From NCBI GenBank assembly GCA_021811185.1, contig JAJZPL010000023.1, forward strand, positions 1-50,605: DNA of 50,605 nucleotides. Direction: 5' to 3'. The translations under genes were made by a program, and so were the position numbers. The stretch's first letter is position 1, and each line of letters begins with the position of its first letter. Below, piece by piece: positions 43,139 through 50,605 of this stretch. The notes below the pieces were generated by a model. The model was not told where the DNA came from. It made no database searches and was given only the letters and a program-made list of their open reading frames with translations. The stretch is from a bacterium. Lineage in GTDB: Bacteria > Elusimicrobiota > Elusimicrobia > Elusimicrobiales > UBA9959.

Positions 43139-43756
43139 TTACTTGGAAGCTATGTACAGCCACTTGCTGGTGGCGTTGAGGCTGCGCGAGGCGCTCCTCA
43201 GGGTGCGGGCGTCGGCGGCCAGCGCGGCCAGGGCCTTCTGCTCTTCCAGCAGCTGGAGCAGTTTCCTGCCGCCTTTCTTCGCGCCTTTCTTCGAGGAGAC
43301 GGCGTCGCGCATGCCGGCTTTCTTCGTGGCGGCGGCCAACCTGGCCACCCTGGCGCTCACCAGCGCCGATTTGCGGTTCACGCTTTTGCTGTAGCTCAGG
43401 ATGGCGTTGGTATATTTGGAGAGATTGGCCCCGGGCTGGATGGAGGCGAATTCGTTCTTGTTGAGGACCGAGACGCGGTTCAGGTTCCCAGCTATCATCT
43501 TGAGGCTAAGGCCCATGGCGGAAAGGTCGTGGGCGCTGAGGCGCTTGGAGGAATCCAGGGTCTCGATGGCTTCGTCCAGATATTCGTCCTGGCGCACCAG
43601 TTTGAAGAGGATGCCCTTGAATTCGGTGACCTTCGCGTCTTCCTGCTTAACCTCCGGGGCGGCCTTGGGAGCGGCCTTGGCTTCGGCGCCGGCGAAAGCC
43701 AGCCCTAAGCCCGAGAGAAGTATAAGCCCTGCGGTAAGCGCGATCTTGTTTTTCAT
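43139..43756 (-). CDS. Small secreted helical protein, unknown function
   Basis: A 205-residue protein that I do not recognise. Signal peptide 1-28 ([23 protein letters not shown]). The rest is Lys/Ala/Leu-rich and looks all-helical, with [14 protein letters not shown] amphipathic stretches and a basic stretch [10 protein letters not shown]. No cysteines are seen in the mature part. GGAGG lies 9 nt before the ATG. It has its own terminator downstream and no close neighbour on the same strand, so it appears monocistronic. A periplasmic helical protein is the most that can be said. Confidence 0.6.
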   Translation of the reverse strand: MKNKIALTAGLILLSGLGLAFAGAEAKAAPKAAPEVKQEDAKVTEFKGILFKLVRQDEYLDEAIETLDSSKRLSAHDLSAMGLSLKMIAGNLNRVSVLNKNEFASIQPGANLSKYTNAILSYSKSVNRKSALVSARVARLAAATKKAGMRDAVSSKKGAKKGGRKLLQLLEEQKALAALAADARTLRSASRSLNATSKWLYIASK

Positions 43757-43832
43757 ATCCGTTTGCCTCCGTCTCTGTGCTAATAGTGTACACCGCGGAG
43801 GGCGCGCAGGCAGGGGCCATCGGGCCGCCTTA

Positions 43833-43868
43833 ATAAAAAATAAAGGCCTACGCGAGCGTAGGCCTTTA
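43833..43868 (-). terminator. Terminator of the CCA-adding enzyme gene
   Basis: AAAGGCCTACG-N4-CGTAGGCCTTT is an 11-bp perfect inverted repeat; in the minus direction it is followed by ATTTTTTATT. Confidence 0.85.
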
Positions 43869-43889
43869 GGGAAGGTTGGCTCTCTCCTT

Positions 43890-45371
43890 CTATTTCATTC
43901 CCTTTATAGCTTTAAGCGCCTGTTCCCGGTTCTTTATCTTCCCTTCGAACTGCAGCAGCTGCAGCCTCTCAAGTATTTCGCCTATCTTCGGGCCCTCGGG
44001 GATCTTCAGCGTTTTGATGACGTCGTTGCCGTCCAAGAGCTGCGAGGAGCGCAGCTTCATGTTCTTCTTCACGTAGACGCGCAGCAGCTGGTTGAGCACC
44101 TGCATGTAGCGCAGGGTCTTCTTCGGGGAATTGTAGGGCAGGCCGGCCGGCAGCTTCTTCGGCTCGTTCTGCAGGGTGCGGCGCATCTTCTTCAGCTGTT
44201 CGTCGGTGACGTAGCTGGAGTGGTCCGCCCACGAGAGCACCAGCAGGGGCACCGTGTATTCCCCCATCGTGCGGAAGAAGCGGAACATGGCGCGGTCGGA
44301 AATGGAATCGTTAGCGGCCAGGTTGCCGGGCCGCAGGTGCGTGCCTATGATCCTGGTGACCAGGCGGATCTCGTCGCGCGGGAAGCGCAGGTCCTCCATC
44401 ACGCGGCCGGCCATAATGGCGCCGTATTCCTCGTGCCCGAAGAAGCGCAGCCGGCCTTTGACCACGGCGGCCTTGGGCGGCTTGGCTATGTCGTGCAGCA
44501 GCGCGGCCAGCTTGAACACGCGCGGACTGGCCAGGAACTCGGCGAATTTTTTATGCTCCGGCAGGTAGACCGGGAGGTTCTGGAACAGGTGGTCCATGCG
44601 CTGCACCACCTGCAGCGTGTGCTTGAGCACCCCGCCTTTGCCGTAATATTTCACGGCGCAGCTTTCCTGCGCGGCCAGGTCCGGGAACACCGCGCAGAGC
44701 AGGCCGTGCTTGTGCATCAGCGCCAGCCAGTAGTTGGACTCGCCGCTTTCGAGCAGCCGCATCAGCTCCTCGCGGACTCTTTCCGGGGCTGACTTTTTTA
44801 TCAGGCCCGCCTTTTTCTTTACAAGTTTGAGCACGGCCGGAGCTATTTCGAAATCCAGGGCCGCGGCTATGCGGAAAGTCCGCATCAGGCGCAGGGGGTC
44901 CTCGTCGAAAACTCCGGGCGAAGCCGTCTTTATTTTCTTGTCCTTCAGGTCCTTCAGGCCGCCGCAGAGGTCTATCACCTCGGCGCGGTCCGGGCTAAGC
45001 GTAAAGGCGCCGGTCTTGCGGTCGGCGGAGAAAGCGTGCGCCGGCTTGAGCTTGAGCGCCAGCGCGTTCACGGTGAAGTCCCGGCGCAGCAGGTCGCTCT
45101 TCAGCGTGCCGCCGAAGAAAGGGGCTATATCCAGCTGCCAGGCGGGCGCTTTGCGCGCCACCAGCCGGTACACCTGGTTCTCCTCGTCCAGCGGGAAGCA
45201 GGCAGCGCCGAGCGCGCGCGCCAGGGCCTGGACCTTGTTTACGAAGTCCGGCGACGGCGGCACGGCCAAGTCGATGTCCTTGAAAGAAAGTTTCAGCAGG
45301 GCGTCGCGGAGCGCCCCCCCCACCAGGTAGGCTTCGGGAAAGATTCCGAGGATGCTGCTTGTTAATTTCAT
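43890..45371 (-). CDS. cca: CCA-adding enzyme / poly(A) polymerase family protein with HD domain
   Basis: A 493-residue class II nucleotidyltransferase. It has VGGALRD (17-23), the metal-binding DIDLAV (32-37), RRDFTVNALALKL, the GVFDEDPLRLMRTFRIAAALDF core, and a C-terminal HD domain (LAALLHDIAKPPKAA). It adds or repairs the 3' CCA of tRNAs; an A-adding-only or poly(A) activity cannot be excluded. The start at 45371 follows from homology and a weak AGG; the frame opens further upstream into the acyl-CoA synthetase gene. It lies 26 bp after that gene and is probably read with it. Confidence 0.9.
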   Translation of the reverse strand: MKLTSSILGIFPEAYLVGGALRDALLKLSFKDIDLAVPPSPDFVNKVQALARALGAACFPLDEENQVYRLVARKAPAWQLDIAPFFGGTLKSDLLRRDFTVNALALKLKPAHAFSADRKTGAFTLSPDRAEVIDLCGGLKDLKDKKIKTASPGVFDEDPLRLMRTFRIAAALDFEIAPAVLKLVKKKAGLIKKSAPERVREELMRLLESGESNYWLALMHKHGLLCAVFPDLAAQESCAVKYYGKGGVLKHTLQVVQRMDHLFQNLPVYLPEHKKFAEFLASPRVFKLAALLHDIAKPPKAAVVKGRLRFFGHEEYGAIMAGRVMEDLRFPRDEIRLVTRIIGTHLRPGNLAANDSISDRAMFRFFRTMGEYTVPLLVLSWADHSSYVTDEQLKKMRRTLQNEPKKLPAGLPYNSPKKTLRYMQVLNQLLRVYVKKNMKLRSSQLLDGNDVIKTLKIPEGPKIGEILERLQLLQFEGKIKNREQALKAIKGMK

Positions 45372-45397
45372 TGTTGCCTGACGGGGACCGCCCGGGC

Positions 45398-46987
45398 TCA
45401 GTGCGCCGCCGGGGCGGCCGCCTTCATGCGCTTTTCCAGTTCCTGCCTGAGCAGCTCGCGCTTGAGCACTTTCTGCAGCGTGTTCTTGGGCAGGGCGCTG
45501 ACGATCTCCACTTCGCGCGGGCGCTTGTAGGCGTCGAAGTTGGCTTTTATGAACTGGCTGATCTCGGCCTTCTCCAGCTGCATGTCCGGCCTGGCCACGC
45601 AGAAGCATTTCATCGTCTCGTTGCCGGAACCGTCCGGGATGCCGATCACGGCGTTCTCCAGCACCTTGGGGTGGGAGTTTATCACGTGCTCGATCTGCGC
45701 CGGGAAAACTTTCAGGCCCTTCACTATCACCATGTCCTTCTTGCGGTCGCGGATGAAGAGGAACCCGTCCGTGTCCAGCACGCCGATGTCGCCGGTCTTG
45801 AGCCAGCCGTCCTGCGTGAACAGCTCGCGCGTGGCCTGCTCGTTGCCGTGGTAGCCGCTGGTGATATTCGGCCCCATCACGCAGATCTCCCCCTCCTCGC
45901 CGTGCTTCAAGTGGTTGCCGTGCTCGTCCACGATCTTGATCTTAACGCCGGGGACCGCCTTGCCCACCGAGCCGTGCCGGCGCGCTTTCGGGTGGACGAT
46001 GGTCACCACCGGGCTGGTTTCCGTCAGGCCGTAGCCCTCCAGGATGTGCAGGCCGAAGGCCTTGTTGAAATGCTGGACGATGGCGTGGTTGAGCGGCGCC
46101 GCGCCCGACATGCAAAGCCGCACCTTGCGGAGGCTCCAGAACTTAAGGAAGAACTTCTTGAGGCCGCGGGCTTCCTTGGCCAGCACGCCGTAGATCTGCG
46201 GCACGGCGATCATGATGGTGACGCCCTCGCGGCCCATGGTCTGCAGCCAGGGCTTGGGCGGAGTGATGCTCTTGACGATGAGCGTTTTCGAGCCCAGCAG
46301 GATCGGGACTATGACGTTGCCGGTCCAGGAGAAGGTGTGGAACATGGGCAGCAGCGCCATGAACACGTCTTTCTTCACGGGCTCCAGGTGCGAAATGGAG
46401 GCCTTGGCGTTCTCGAGGATGTTGTGGTGGGTGAGCAGCACGCCCTTGGGGTGGCCGGTGGTGCCGGAGGTATAAAGGATGCAGACGGTGTCGTGTTCTT
46501 CCGCCACCGACTTCTGGGTCTGGGGGTGGTAGTGGGCGTGCTTCAGGTAATGCCAGAAATCCACCACGCCGTCGATGCCGCAGAAATCCGCCGAGATCAG
46601 GAACTTGAGGCCGGGCAGGTTCTTCCTGACGTTGACGTAGTTCTTTACGAACTCCTTCTCCGTCACCACGCCCTTGCAGGCGGAATTCTCCAGGATATAG
46701 GAGATCTCTTCCGCCTTGGAAACCATGTAGTTTATAGGTACGGCCACGGCGCCGATCTTGGCCATGGCGAAGTAGGAAATTATGAATTCCGTGGAGTTGC
46801 GCAGGACGATGGCCGCGCGGTCGCCTTTGCGCAGGCCCAGCTGCCAGAACATGTCGGCTGCCCGGTCCACGGAGTAGAGCACCTCGTGCCAGGACATGTG
46901 CTTCTCCCCGGTAACGAAGGCAGTCTGTTCCGGGTCGCGCTCGGCGGTCTTGGCAAGGCAGGAGTAGAGTTCTTTAGGTTCGGTCAT
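45398..46987 (-). CDS. Long-chain acyl-CoA synthetase (AMP-forming)
   Basis: A 529-residue member of the acyl-adenylate enzymes. P-loop YTSGTTGHPKG (172-182), YGLTETSPV, TGDIGVLDTDGFLFIRDRKK, and the C-terminal KNTLQKVLKREL with the catalytic Lys. It activates a fatty acid with ATP and CoA; the chain length is not readable. The start at 46987 is chosen because GGAGG lies 6 nt upstream; the ORF opens further to 47038. A TTACAG-17-TATTTT promoter lies in the 91-bp gap to the MFS gene. Confidence 0.9.
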   Translation of the reverse strand: MTEPKELYSCLAKTAERDPEQTAFVTGEKHMSWHEVLYSVDRAADMFWQLGLRKGDRAAIVLRNSTEFIISYFAMAKIGAVAVPINYMVSKAEEISYILENSACKGVVTEKEFVKNYVNVRKNLPGLKFLISADFCGIDGVVDFWHYLKHAHYHPQTQKSVAEEHDTVCILYTSGTTGHPKGVLLTHHNILENAKASISHLEPVKKDVFMALLPMFHTFSWTGNVIVPILLGSKTLIVKSITPPKPWLQTMGREGVTIMIAVPQIYGVLAKEARGLKKFFLKFWSLRKVRLCMSGAAPLNHAIVQHFNKAFGLHILEGYGLTETSPVVTIVHPKARRHGSVGKAVPGVKIKIVDEHGNHLKHGEEGEICVMGPNITSGYHGNEQATRELFTQDGWLKTGDIGVLDTDGFLFIRDRKKDMVIVKGLKVFPAQIEHVINSHPKVLENAVIGIPDGSGNETMKCFCVARPDMQLEKAEISQFIKANFDAYKRPREVEIVSALPKNTLQKVLKRELLRQELEKRMKAAAPAAH

Positions 46988-47078
46988 TTTTACCTCCGGA
47001 ACGCGTATCGGTAAATTGTAGATAAAATAGAAACACAATTAAAGGCCTGTAACAAAAGTAACGGAGGCCGGGACCGGG

Positions 47079-48560
47079 TCAGTCCCTCCCCGCTTCGTGC
47101 ACCTGGATGTAGCGGCGGAACACCACCAGGCCCACCGGCGCTATCAGCGCCATGCCGCCCACGATGATCCAGATCATCTGCGAATTGCGCGGGCCGGTTT
47201 CCGGGCAGAAAGCTTCCAGCAGGAAGCCGGACATCGAGCCCACGAAGAACTTGGCCACGAAGTAGGGCAGCATGGAGAGGGCCAGGTACGAGCCCTCCTG
47301 CCCCTTGGGGGCTATGGCCGCCGGGTACTCGTAGAGGCGGGGCGAGTAGAAGGATTCGCCGATGGAGTAGATGAAGGTGAACAGCACGATGGCCACGTAA
47401 AGCGGCTGCACCGGGCCGGCGAGGTTCAGCCACCAGGCTATGGCGTGCCCGAACGGCCCGCCGGCCAGGAACTGGTAGTGCGCCGGCGGCACCACCATCA
47501 GGAAGACGGAGAGGGCCGTGATGAAAGTTCCTATCACCACTACTTTGTAAGCGGTAAAGCGCTGCGTCAGCGCGCCTATCACCGGGGCCAGGATCACCAC
47601 GATCACCGCGTTCAGCGTGCCGAAGAGCTGGCCGAAAGGCGCGCCCGCGCCCAGTTCGCGGATGGCGTACTTGGGGAAAGTGTAATACATCTGGTAAAGG
47701 ATGAGCTTGACGAAGACCACAAGCCCGAAGAAAGCCAGGAAACGGTAGAACGTGGGCTGCGTCCAGAGGCTGGAGAAGATCCTGAACCAGTCCTTCAGCG
47801 CGTCGCGGCACGCCAGCAGGAACGCTTCGAGGAAGGACTTGTCCGGGTATTTCGGCGTTTCAGGCTTTATCACCACGCCCTCGTCGGTGGCCTCCACCCC
47901 GCCGCGCAGCGCGAAGTAGGTGAGCACCAGGTTTGGCAGCGTGAACAGCGCGCCCAGCAGGATGATGGTCTGGTAGGTGCTTATATGCAGGCCCAGCAGC
48001 GGCACGTTATAGTGGCCGTACTCGCCCAGGCCGCGCCGCACGTTGTCGAAGGTCCAGCCGGCCACGGCGAAACCGATGTTCATCATGGCGTAGTAGACCG
48101 AGAAAGCTATGGAGCGCTGCTTCGTGGTGGTGAAGCGCTTGACGGCGGCCACCATGACCGGCGTCTGCAGTGCCTCGCCCAGCGCCAGCGGGAACAGGCC
48201 GAACGGCAGGGCTATCCATTTTACGGCGGCCACGGCCATTACCAGGCGGGCGGCCGTGGCCAGCCCGAAGCCGGTCAGCAGCGACTTGCGTATGCCCACC
48301 GCGTCCACCAGCGAGCCCACCATCACGGTGAAGATGGTCAGCGCGGTGGACCAGGCGGCTACCACGAAGCCGGCCGATTTGTCGCCGTAGCCGAGGTCGG
48401 AAGAGAGCCACAGCACCAGCGTGGAGTTCACCACGCTGTAGGCCAGGATCGTCATTATCTTCGTGGCGAAGATCAGCCACAGTTCGCGCACAGCGCCCTT
48501 GAGTACCAGGAACTTGCCGATAAAGGATAACTCTTCTTTCTTCGCGATGGTCTCGGTCAT
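47079..48560 (-). CDS. MFS transporter
   Basis: A 493-residue membrane protein with about 12 predicted membrane segments and a long cytosolic loop in the middle (about 215-245, EATDEGVVIKPETPKYPDKS). MFS-type features include GSLVDAVGIRKSLLTGFGLA between segments 2 and 3. The substrate cannot be inferred; some similarity in layout to peptide (POT) or organophosphate transporters is possible. GGAGA lies 6 nt before the ATG. It follows the methyltransferase by 38 bp on the same strand. Confidence 0.85.
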   Translation of the reverse strand: MTETIAKKEELSFIGKFLVLKGAVRELWLIFATKIMTILAYSVVNSTLVLWLSSDLGYGDKSAGFVVAAWSTALTIFTVMVGSLVDAVGIRKSLLTGFGLATAARLVMAVAAVKWIALPFGLFPLALGEALQTPVMVAAVKRFTTTKQRSIAFSVYYAMMNIGFAVAGWTFDNVRRGLGEYGHYNVPLLGLHISTYQTIILLGALFTLPNLVLTYFALRGGVEATDEGVVIKPETPKYPDKSFLEAFLLACRDALKDWFRIFSSLWTQPTFYRFLAFFGLVVFVKLILYQMYYTFPKYAIRELGAGAPFGQLFGTLNAVIVVILAPVIGALTQRFTAYKVVVIGTFITALSVFLMVVPPAHYQFLAGGPFGHAIAWWLNLAGPVQPLYVAIVLFTFIYSIGESFYSPRLYEYPAAIAPKGQEGSYLALSMLPYFVAKFFVGSMSGFLLEAFCPETGPRNSQMIWIIVGGMALIAPVGLVVFRRYIQVHEAGRD

Positions 48561-48598
48561 AGTTTCTCCGTTGCGGCTATCTTGAACTTGCGCGCAGC

Positions 48599-49174
48599 CT
48601 ATTTCTTGCTGCAGGTGTACAGCGCGTGCGCCGGGGTGAGGACCTGGGTTTCGGGCTCGGTAAAACCGGCTTTTTTAAGCAGCACCTGCATCTCGTCCTC
48701 GGAAAGACGCTCCTTCAGCGGCGGGCCCTCAGGGGTTTCCAGCTTGCGCCATTCGATCACCGAAAGTTTTACGCCGGGCTTAAGGGCGGCGGCAACCTCC
48801 GCGAGGAAGGCCTTTTTGTCCTCCACTTCGTGCAGCACGTTCACCAGCAGCGCCAGCGTATAGTCCGCTTCGGGGATATTCAGCTTGCCGTGGGAGGACT
48901 GGACGGTGTGGATGTTGAAGATGCCGGTCGAGGCCGTTTTAGAGCGGAGCTCCGCCAGCATCACGCCGGAGATGTCCAGCGCGTAGACCGCGCCCTTGGG
49001 TCCCACCATCTGCGAGGCGGGCACCGCGAAGTAGCCCATGCCGCAGCCGATATCCAGTACTACGTCGCCGGGCTTGAGGCCGGCCTTGACCAGCGTGGCT
49101 TCCGGCGGCATGGCCGCGCGGCGCGCCGGGCTGTCCAGTTTATGTCTTTCCGACGGGTCGAATATGTGTGCCAT
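48599..49174 (-). CDS. SAM-dependent methyltransferase (class I)
   Basis: A 191-residue class I methyltransferase. Motif I VVLDIGCGMGYFAVP (about 39-53), motif II YALDISGVMLAEL, and ALLVNVLHEVEDKKAFLAEV. It is like UbiE/Methyltransf_11 enzymes that act on small molecules; the substrate is unknown. AGGAAAACT precedes the start. It lies 11 bp after the peptidase gene, so the three genes peptidase-methyltransferase-MFS are probably one operon. Confidence 0.88.
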   Translation of the reverse strand: MAHIFDPSERHKLDSPARRAAMPPEATLVKAGLKPGDVVLDIGCGMGYFAVPASQMVGPKGAVYALDISGVMLAELRSKTASTGIFNIHTVQSSHGKLNIPEADYTLALLVNVLHEVEDKKAFLAEVAAALKPGVKLSVIEWRKLETPEGPPLKERLSEDEMQVLLKKAGFTEPETQVLTPAHALYTCSKK

Positions 49175-49185
49175 AGTTTTCCTGT

Positions 49186-50355
49186 TCAGTTCTTCATGTC
49201 CACGGCCTTGGGCCAGCCGGCTATCACTTCGAGGGTGAGGCGGGCGCAGGCGAAGAAATCTTTGAGGTCCAGGTATTCATGGGTGGTGTGGACGTCGCGC
49301 ATGCCGGTGGAGAGGATCGGGGCTTTGATGCCGTGGCCGTACATGATGTTGCCGTCGGTGCCGCCGCCGGAGGTGGAGGGCTTCATCTTGAGGCCCTGCG
49401 CCCGCATGGCCCCGCCTATCAGGGCGAGCACGGGGTTGTTCTTTTCTATGTGGAGGTTCGGGAACTTGCGCTCGAGCAGGAACTCGTAGCGGGGCGTTAT
49501 GGTCTTGCCGTCGGAGCGGACCTTTATTTTTTTGACGGCTTTCTTAAGGCAGTCCTCCATGTGGCGGGTCTGCTTCTTTAGTTTGGCCAGGTCGTGGGAG
49601 CGGGCTTCGCCGGAGAGTTCCACCAGCGGCGGGATGATATTGATTGCGTTGCCGCCGGAGATGAAGCCGATGTTGGCGGTGGTCTCGCTGTCGATGCGGC
49701 CTAGCTTCATGCCGGCTATGGCGCTGGAGACGACCTTGATGGCGGAGATGCCTTTTTCGGGGGCCACGCCGGAGTGGGCGGCTGCGCCGTAGACTTTGAT
49801 CTCCATGGCGTCGGCGGCGGGGGCGTTGGTTATGACGTTCTCGAGGCCCTGCTCGTTGTCGAAGATGAGGCCGTAGCGGGCATGGATCTTTGAATAGTCA
49901 AGGAACTTGGCGCCCAGCAGGGCCATCTCTTCGCTGATGGTGAAGACGGCTTCTATGGGCGGGTGGGGGATGCGGTTCTCTTCGAGGGTCTTGAGGACTT
50001 CGAGGATGATGGCGATGCCGGCTTTGCAGTCGGCGCCTAAAATGGTGGTGCCGTCGGAGGTGATGCGGTCTTTGGTGACGACGGGGCGGACGTTCTGCGC
50101 GGGGCCTACGGTGTCCATGTGGGCGGAGAGCAGGAAGGGTTCGCCGGGGGCGGTGCCGGGGAAGCGGGCGATGAGGTTGCCGGTCTCGCCGCCGATCTTC
50201 TTGCCGGCGTCGTCGATGGTTACCTCGGCGCCCATGAAGGTGAGCAGGATGGAGAGGCGGCGCGCGATGGCGCCTTCCTTGCCGGAGAGCGACGTGATCT
50301 TGGCCAGGTCGCAGAAAAACTGTACCATCCGCTTCTCGTTGATTTCGGGCGTCAT
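49186..50355 (-). CDS. M20 family peptidase (PepT-like)
   Basis: A 389-residue metallopeptidase. Metal-binding H79 and D81 (SAHMDTVGP), D109 (GADCKAG), the catalytic Glu pair E142-E143 (TISEEMALLG), D166 (IFDNEQ) and a late His in TGMRDVHTTHEYLDL. A dimerisation lid domain lies about 185-290 (AAHSGVAPEKGISAI). This matches tripeptidase-T-like M20 enzymes. The start at 50355 is the first Met of the conserved N-terminus; the frame is open to 50577 but that part lies in the inverted repeat. A promoter sits directly before the ATG. Confidence 0.88.
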   Translation of the reverse strand: MTPEINEKRMVQFFCDLAKITSLSGKEGAIARRLSILLTFMGAEVTIDDAGKKIGGETGNLIARFPGTAPGEPFLLSAHMDTVGPAQNVRPVVTKDRITSDGTTILGADCKAGIAIILEVLKTLEENRIPHPPIEAVFTISEEMALLGAKFLDYSKIHARYGLIFDNEQGLENVITNAPAADAMEIKVYGAAAHSGVAPEKGISAIKVVSSAIAGMKLGRIDSETTANIGFISGGNAINIIPPLVELSGEARSHDLAKLKKQTRHMEDCLKKAVKKIKVRSDGKTITPRYEFLLERKFPNLHIEKNNPVLALIGGAMRAQGLKMKPSTSGGGTDGNIMYGHGIKAPILSTGMRDVHTTHEYLDLKDFFACARLTLEVIAGWPKAVDMKN

Positions 50356-50361
50356 ATCTCT

Positions 50362-50390
50362 ATTATTTAAATTTTCAAGCGCGTTTACAA
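50362..50390 (-). promoter_or_regulatory. Promoter of the M20 peptidase gene
   Basis: Minus strand TTGTAA (50390-50385), 17-bp spacer, AATAAT (50367-50362), only 6 nt before the ATG. The mRNA would be leaderless or nearly so. Confidence 0.4.
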
Positions 50391-50467
50391 TGAATATTCT
50401 ATGAGAAAGGTGGGCGGAGCTTGTTTGGCTTTGGGCAATGAACCGCGAGATGTGAAGTCGGGGGCCT

Positions 50468-50586
50468 GGCCGGGGTATGGCCCCGCGAACCCGGACTGCA
50501 GGGAACCCTTGCGTCGGTTCCCCCCGCCTTGGGAAATTATGGCGGGGCCCCCTTCCGCAACGGGTTCGCGAAACCATACCCCGGCC
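50468..50586. repeat. Nested inverted repeat, about 120 bp
   Basis: Outer arms GGCCGGGGTATGG plus GCGAACCCG (50468-50493) and their complement (50561-50586) enclose two inner hairpins: GGGAACC/GGTTCCC (50501-50521) and CCCCGCC/GGCGGGG (50522-50547). It could be a MITE, a REP-like element or a structured RNA. No ORF inside is convincing. Confidence 0.6.
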
Positions 50587-50605
50587 ACCCCTCCAGTTAA
50601 GCGAG

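Noticed and set aside
45372..45608. Upstream extension of the CCA-adding enzyme gene
   Set aside because: Lies inside the acyl-CoA synthetase gene; the conserved N-terminus starts at 45371.
45359..47014. 551-codon + strand frame opposite the acyl-CoA synthetase
   Set aside because: His/Asp/Val-rich, no recognisable domain, no ribosome-binding site; the minus strand has the AMP-binding motifs.

Overview
The window looks like chromosomal DNA of a GC-rich, Gram-negative-type bacterium. An outer membrane is implied by an autotransporter with a C-terminal barrel, an Omp85/TamA-like barrel protein and a PorV/PorQ-family protein. The mix of a complete Bat operon, a transaldolase/phosphoglucose isomerase fusion, PorV beside a giant Kelch protein with a type IX-like tail, and an RDD/pilin-like protein suits a lineage such as Elusimicrobiota. 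That placement is inference from gene content only; no rRNA or marker tree is available. Standard TAA, TAG and TGA stops are used. Most genes lie on the minus strand in tightly coupled runs with 1-4 bp overlaps.

Layout. (1) 1-5.5 kb is a decayed accessory island: a DinD-family gene, a primase-helicase (TOTE-type) gene split by a one-base frameshift, and a RhuM-family gene with in-frame stops. The dinD and rhuM promoters share a dyad motif. (2) 5.5-11.7 kb holds single genes: an MDR oxidoreductase, an ABC-F ATPase, an HD hydrolase, an outer-membrane POTRA/barrel protein and RsgA. (3) 11.7-16.8 kb is an ECF sigma / anti-sigma / Spy-like / receiver-plus-secreted-protein operon, followed by an autotransporter. 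(4) 16.9-21.7 kb is central carbon metabolism: a short pyruvate kinase, Tal-PGI with an unusual C-terminal domain, and RpiB. (5) 21.8-30.0 kb is the MoxR/DUF58/BatA/BatBC/BatD/BatE operon. (6) 30.1-34.5 kb has a HEAT protein and a class II glutamine amidotransferase, then an RDD protein, a DksA/TraR-type protein and the speE-speD polyamine pair. (7) 34.7-42.4 kb reads (minus strand) tRNA-Gly(CCC), three 77-bp tandem repeats each carrying the tRNA 3' end, a small CBM48-type protein, a 1931-residue Kelch/FN3 protein and a PorV-like protein. (8) 42.5-50.4 kb has folE, a small secreted protein, a CCA-adding enzyme, an acyl-CoA synthetase, an MFS transporter, a methyltransferase and an M20 peptidase. 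The right edge carries a nested inverted repeat.

The strongest unusual signals are the tRNA-3'-end tandem array (architecture like E. coli tyrT/rtT), the shared operator-like dyad in the accessory island, two in-frame gene joins that keep an internal ribosome-binding site and ATG, and the Kelch/PorV/type IX-like surface module downstream of the tRNA.
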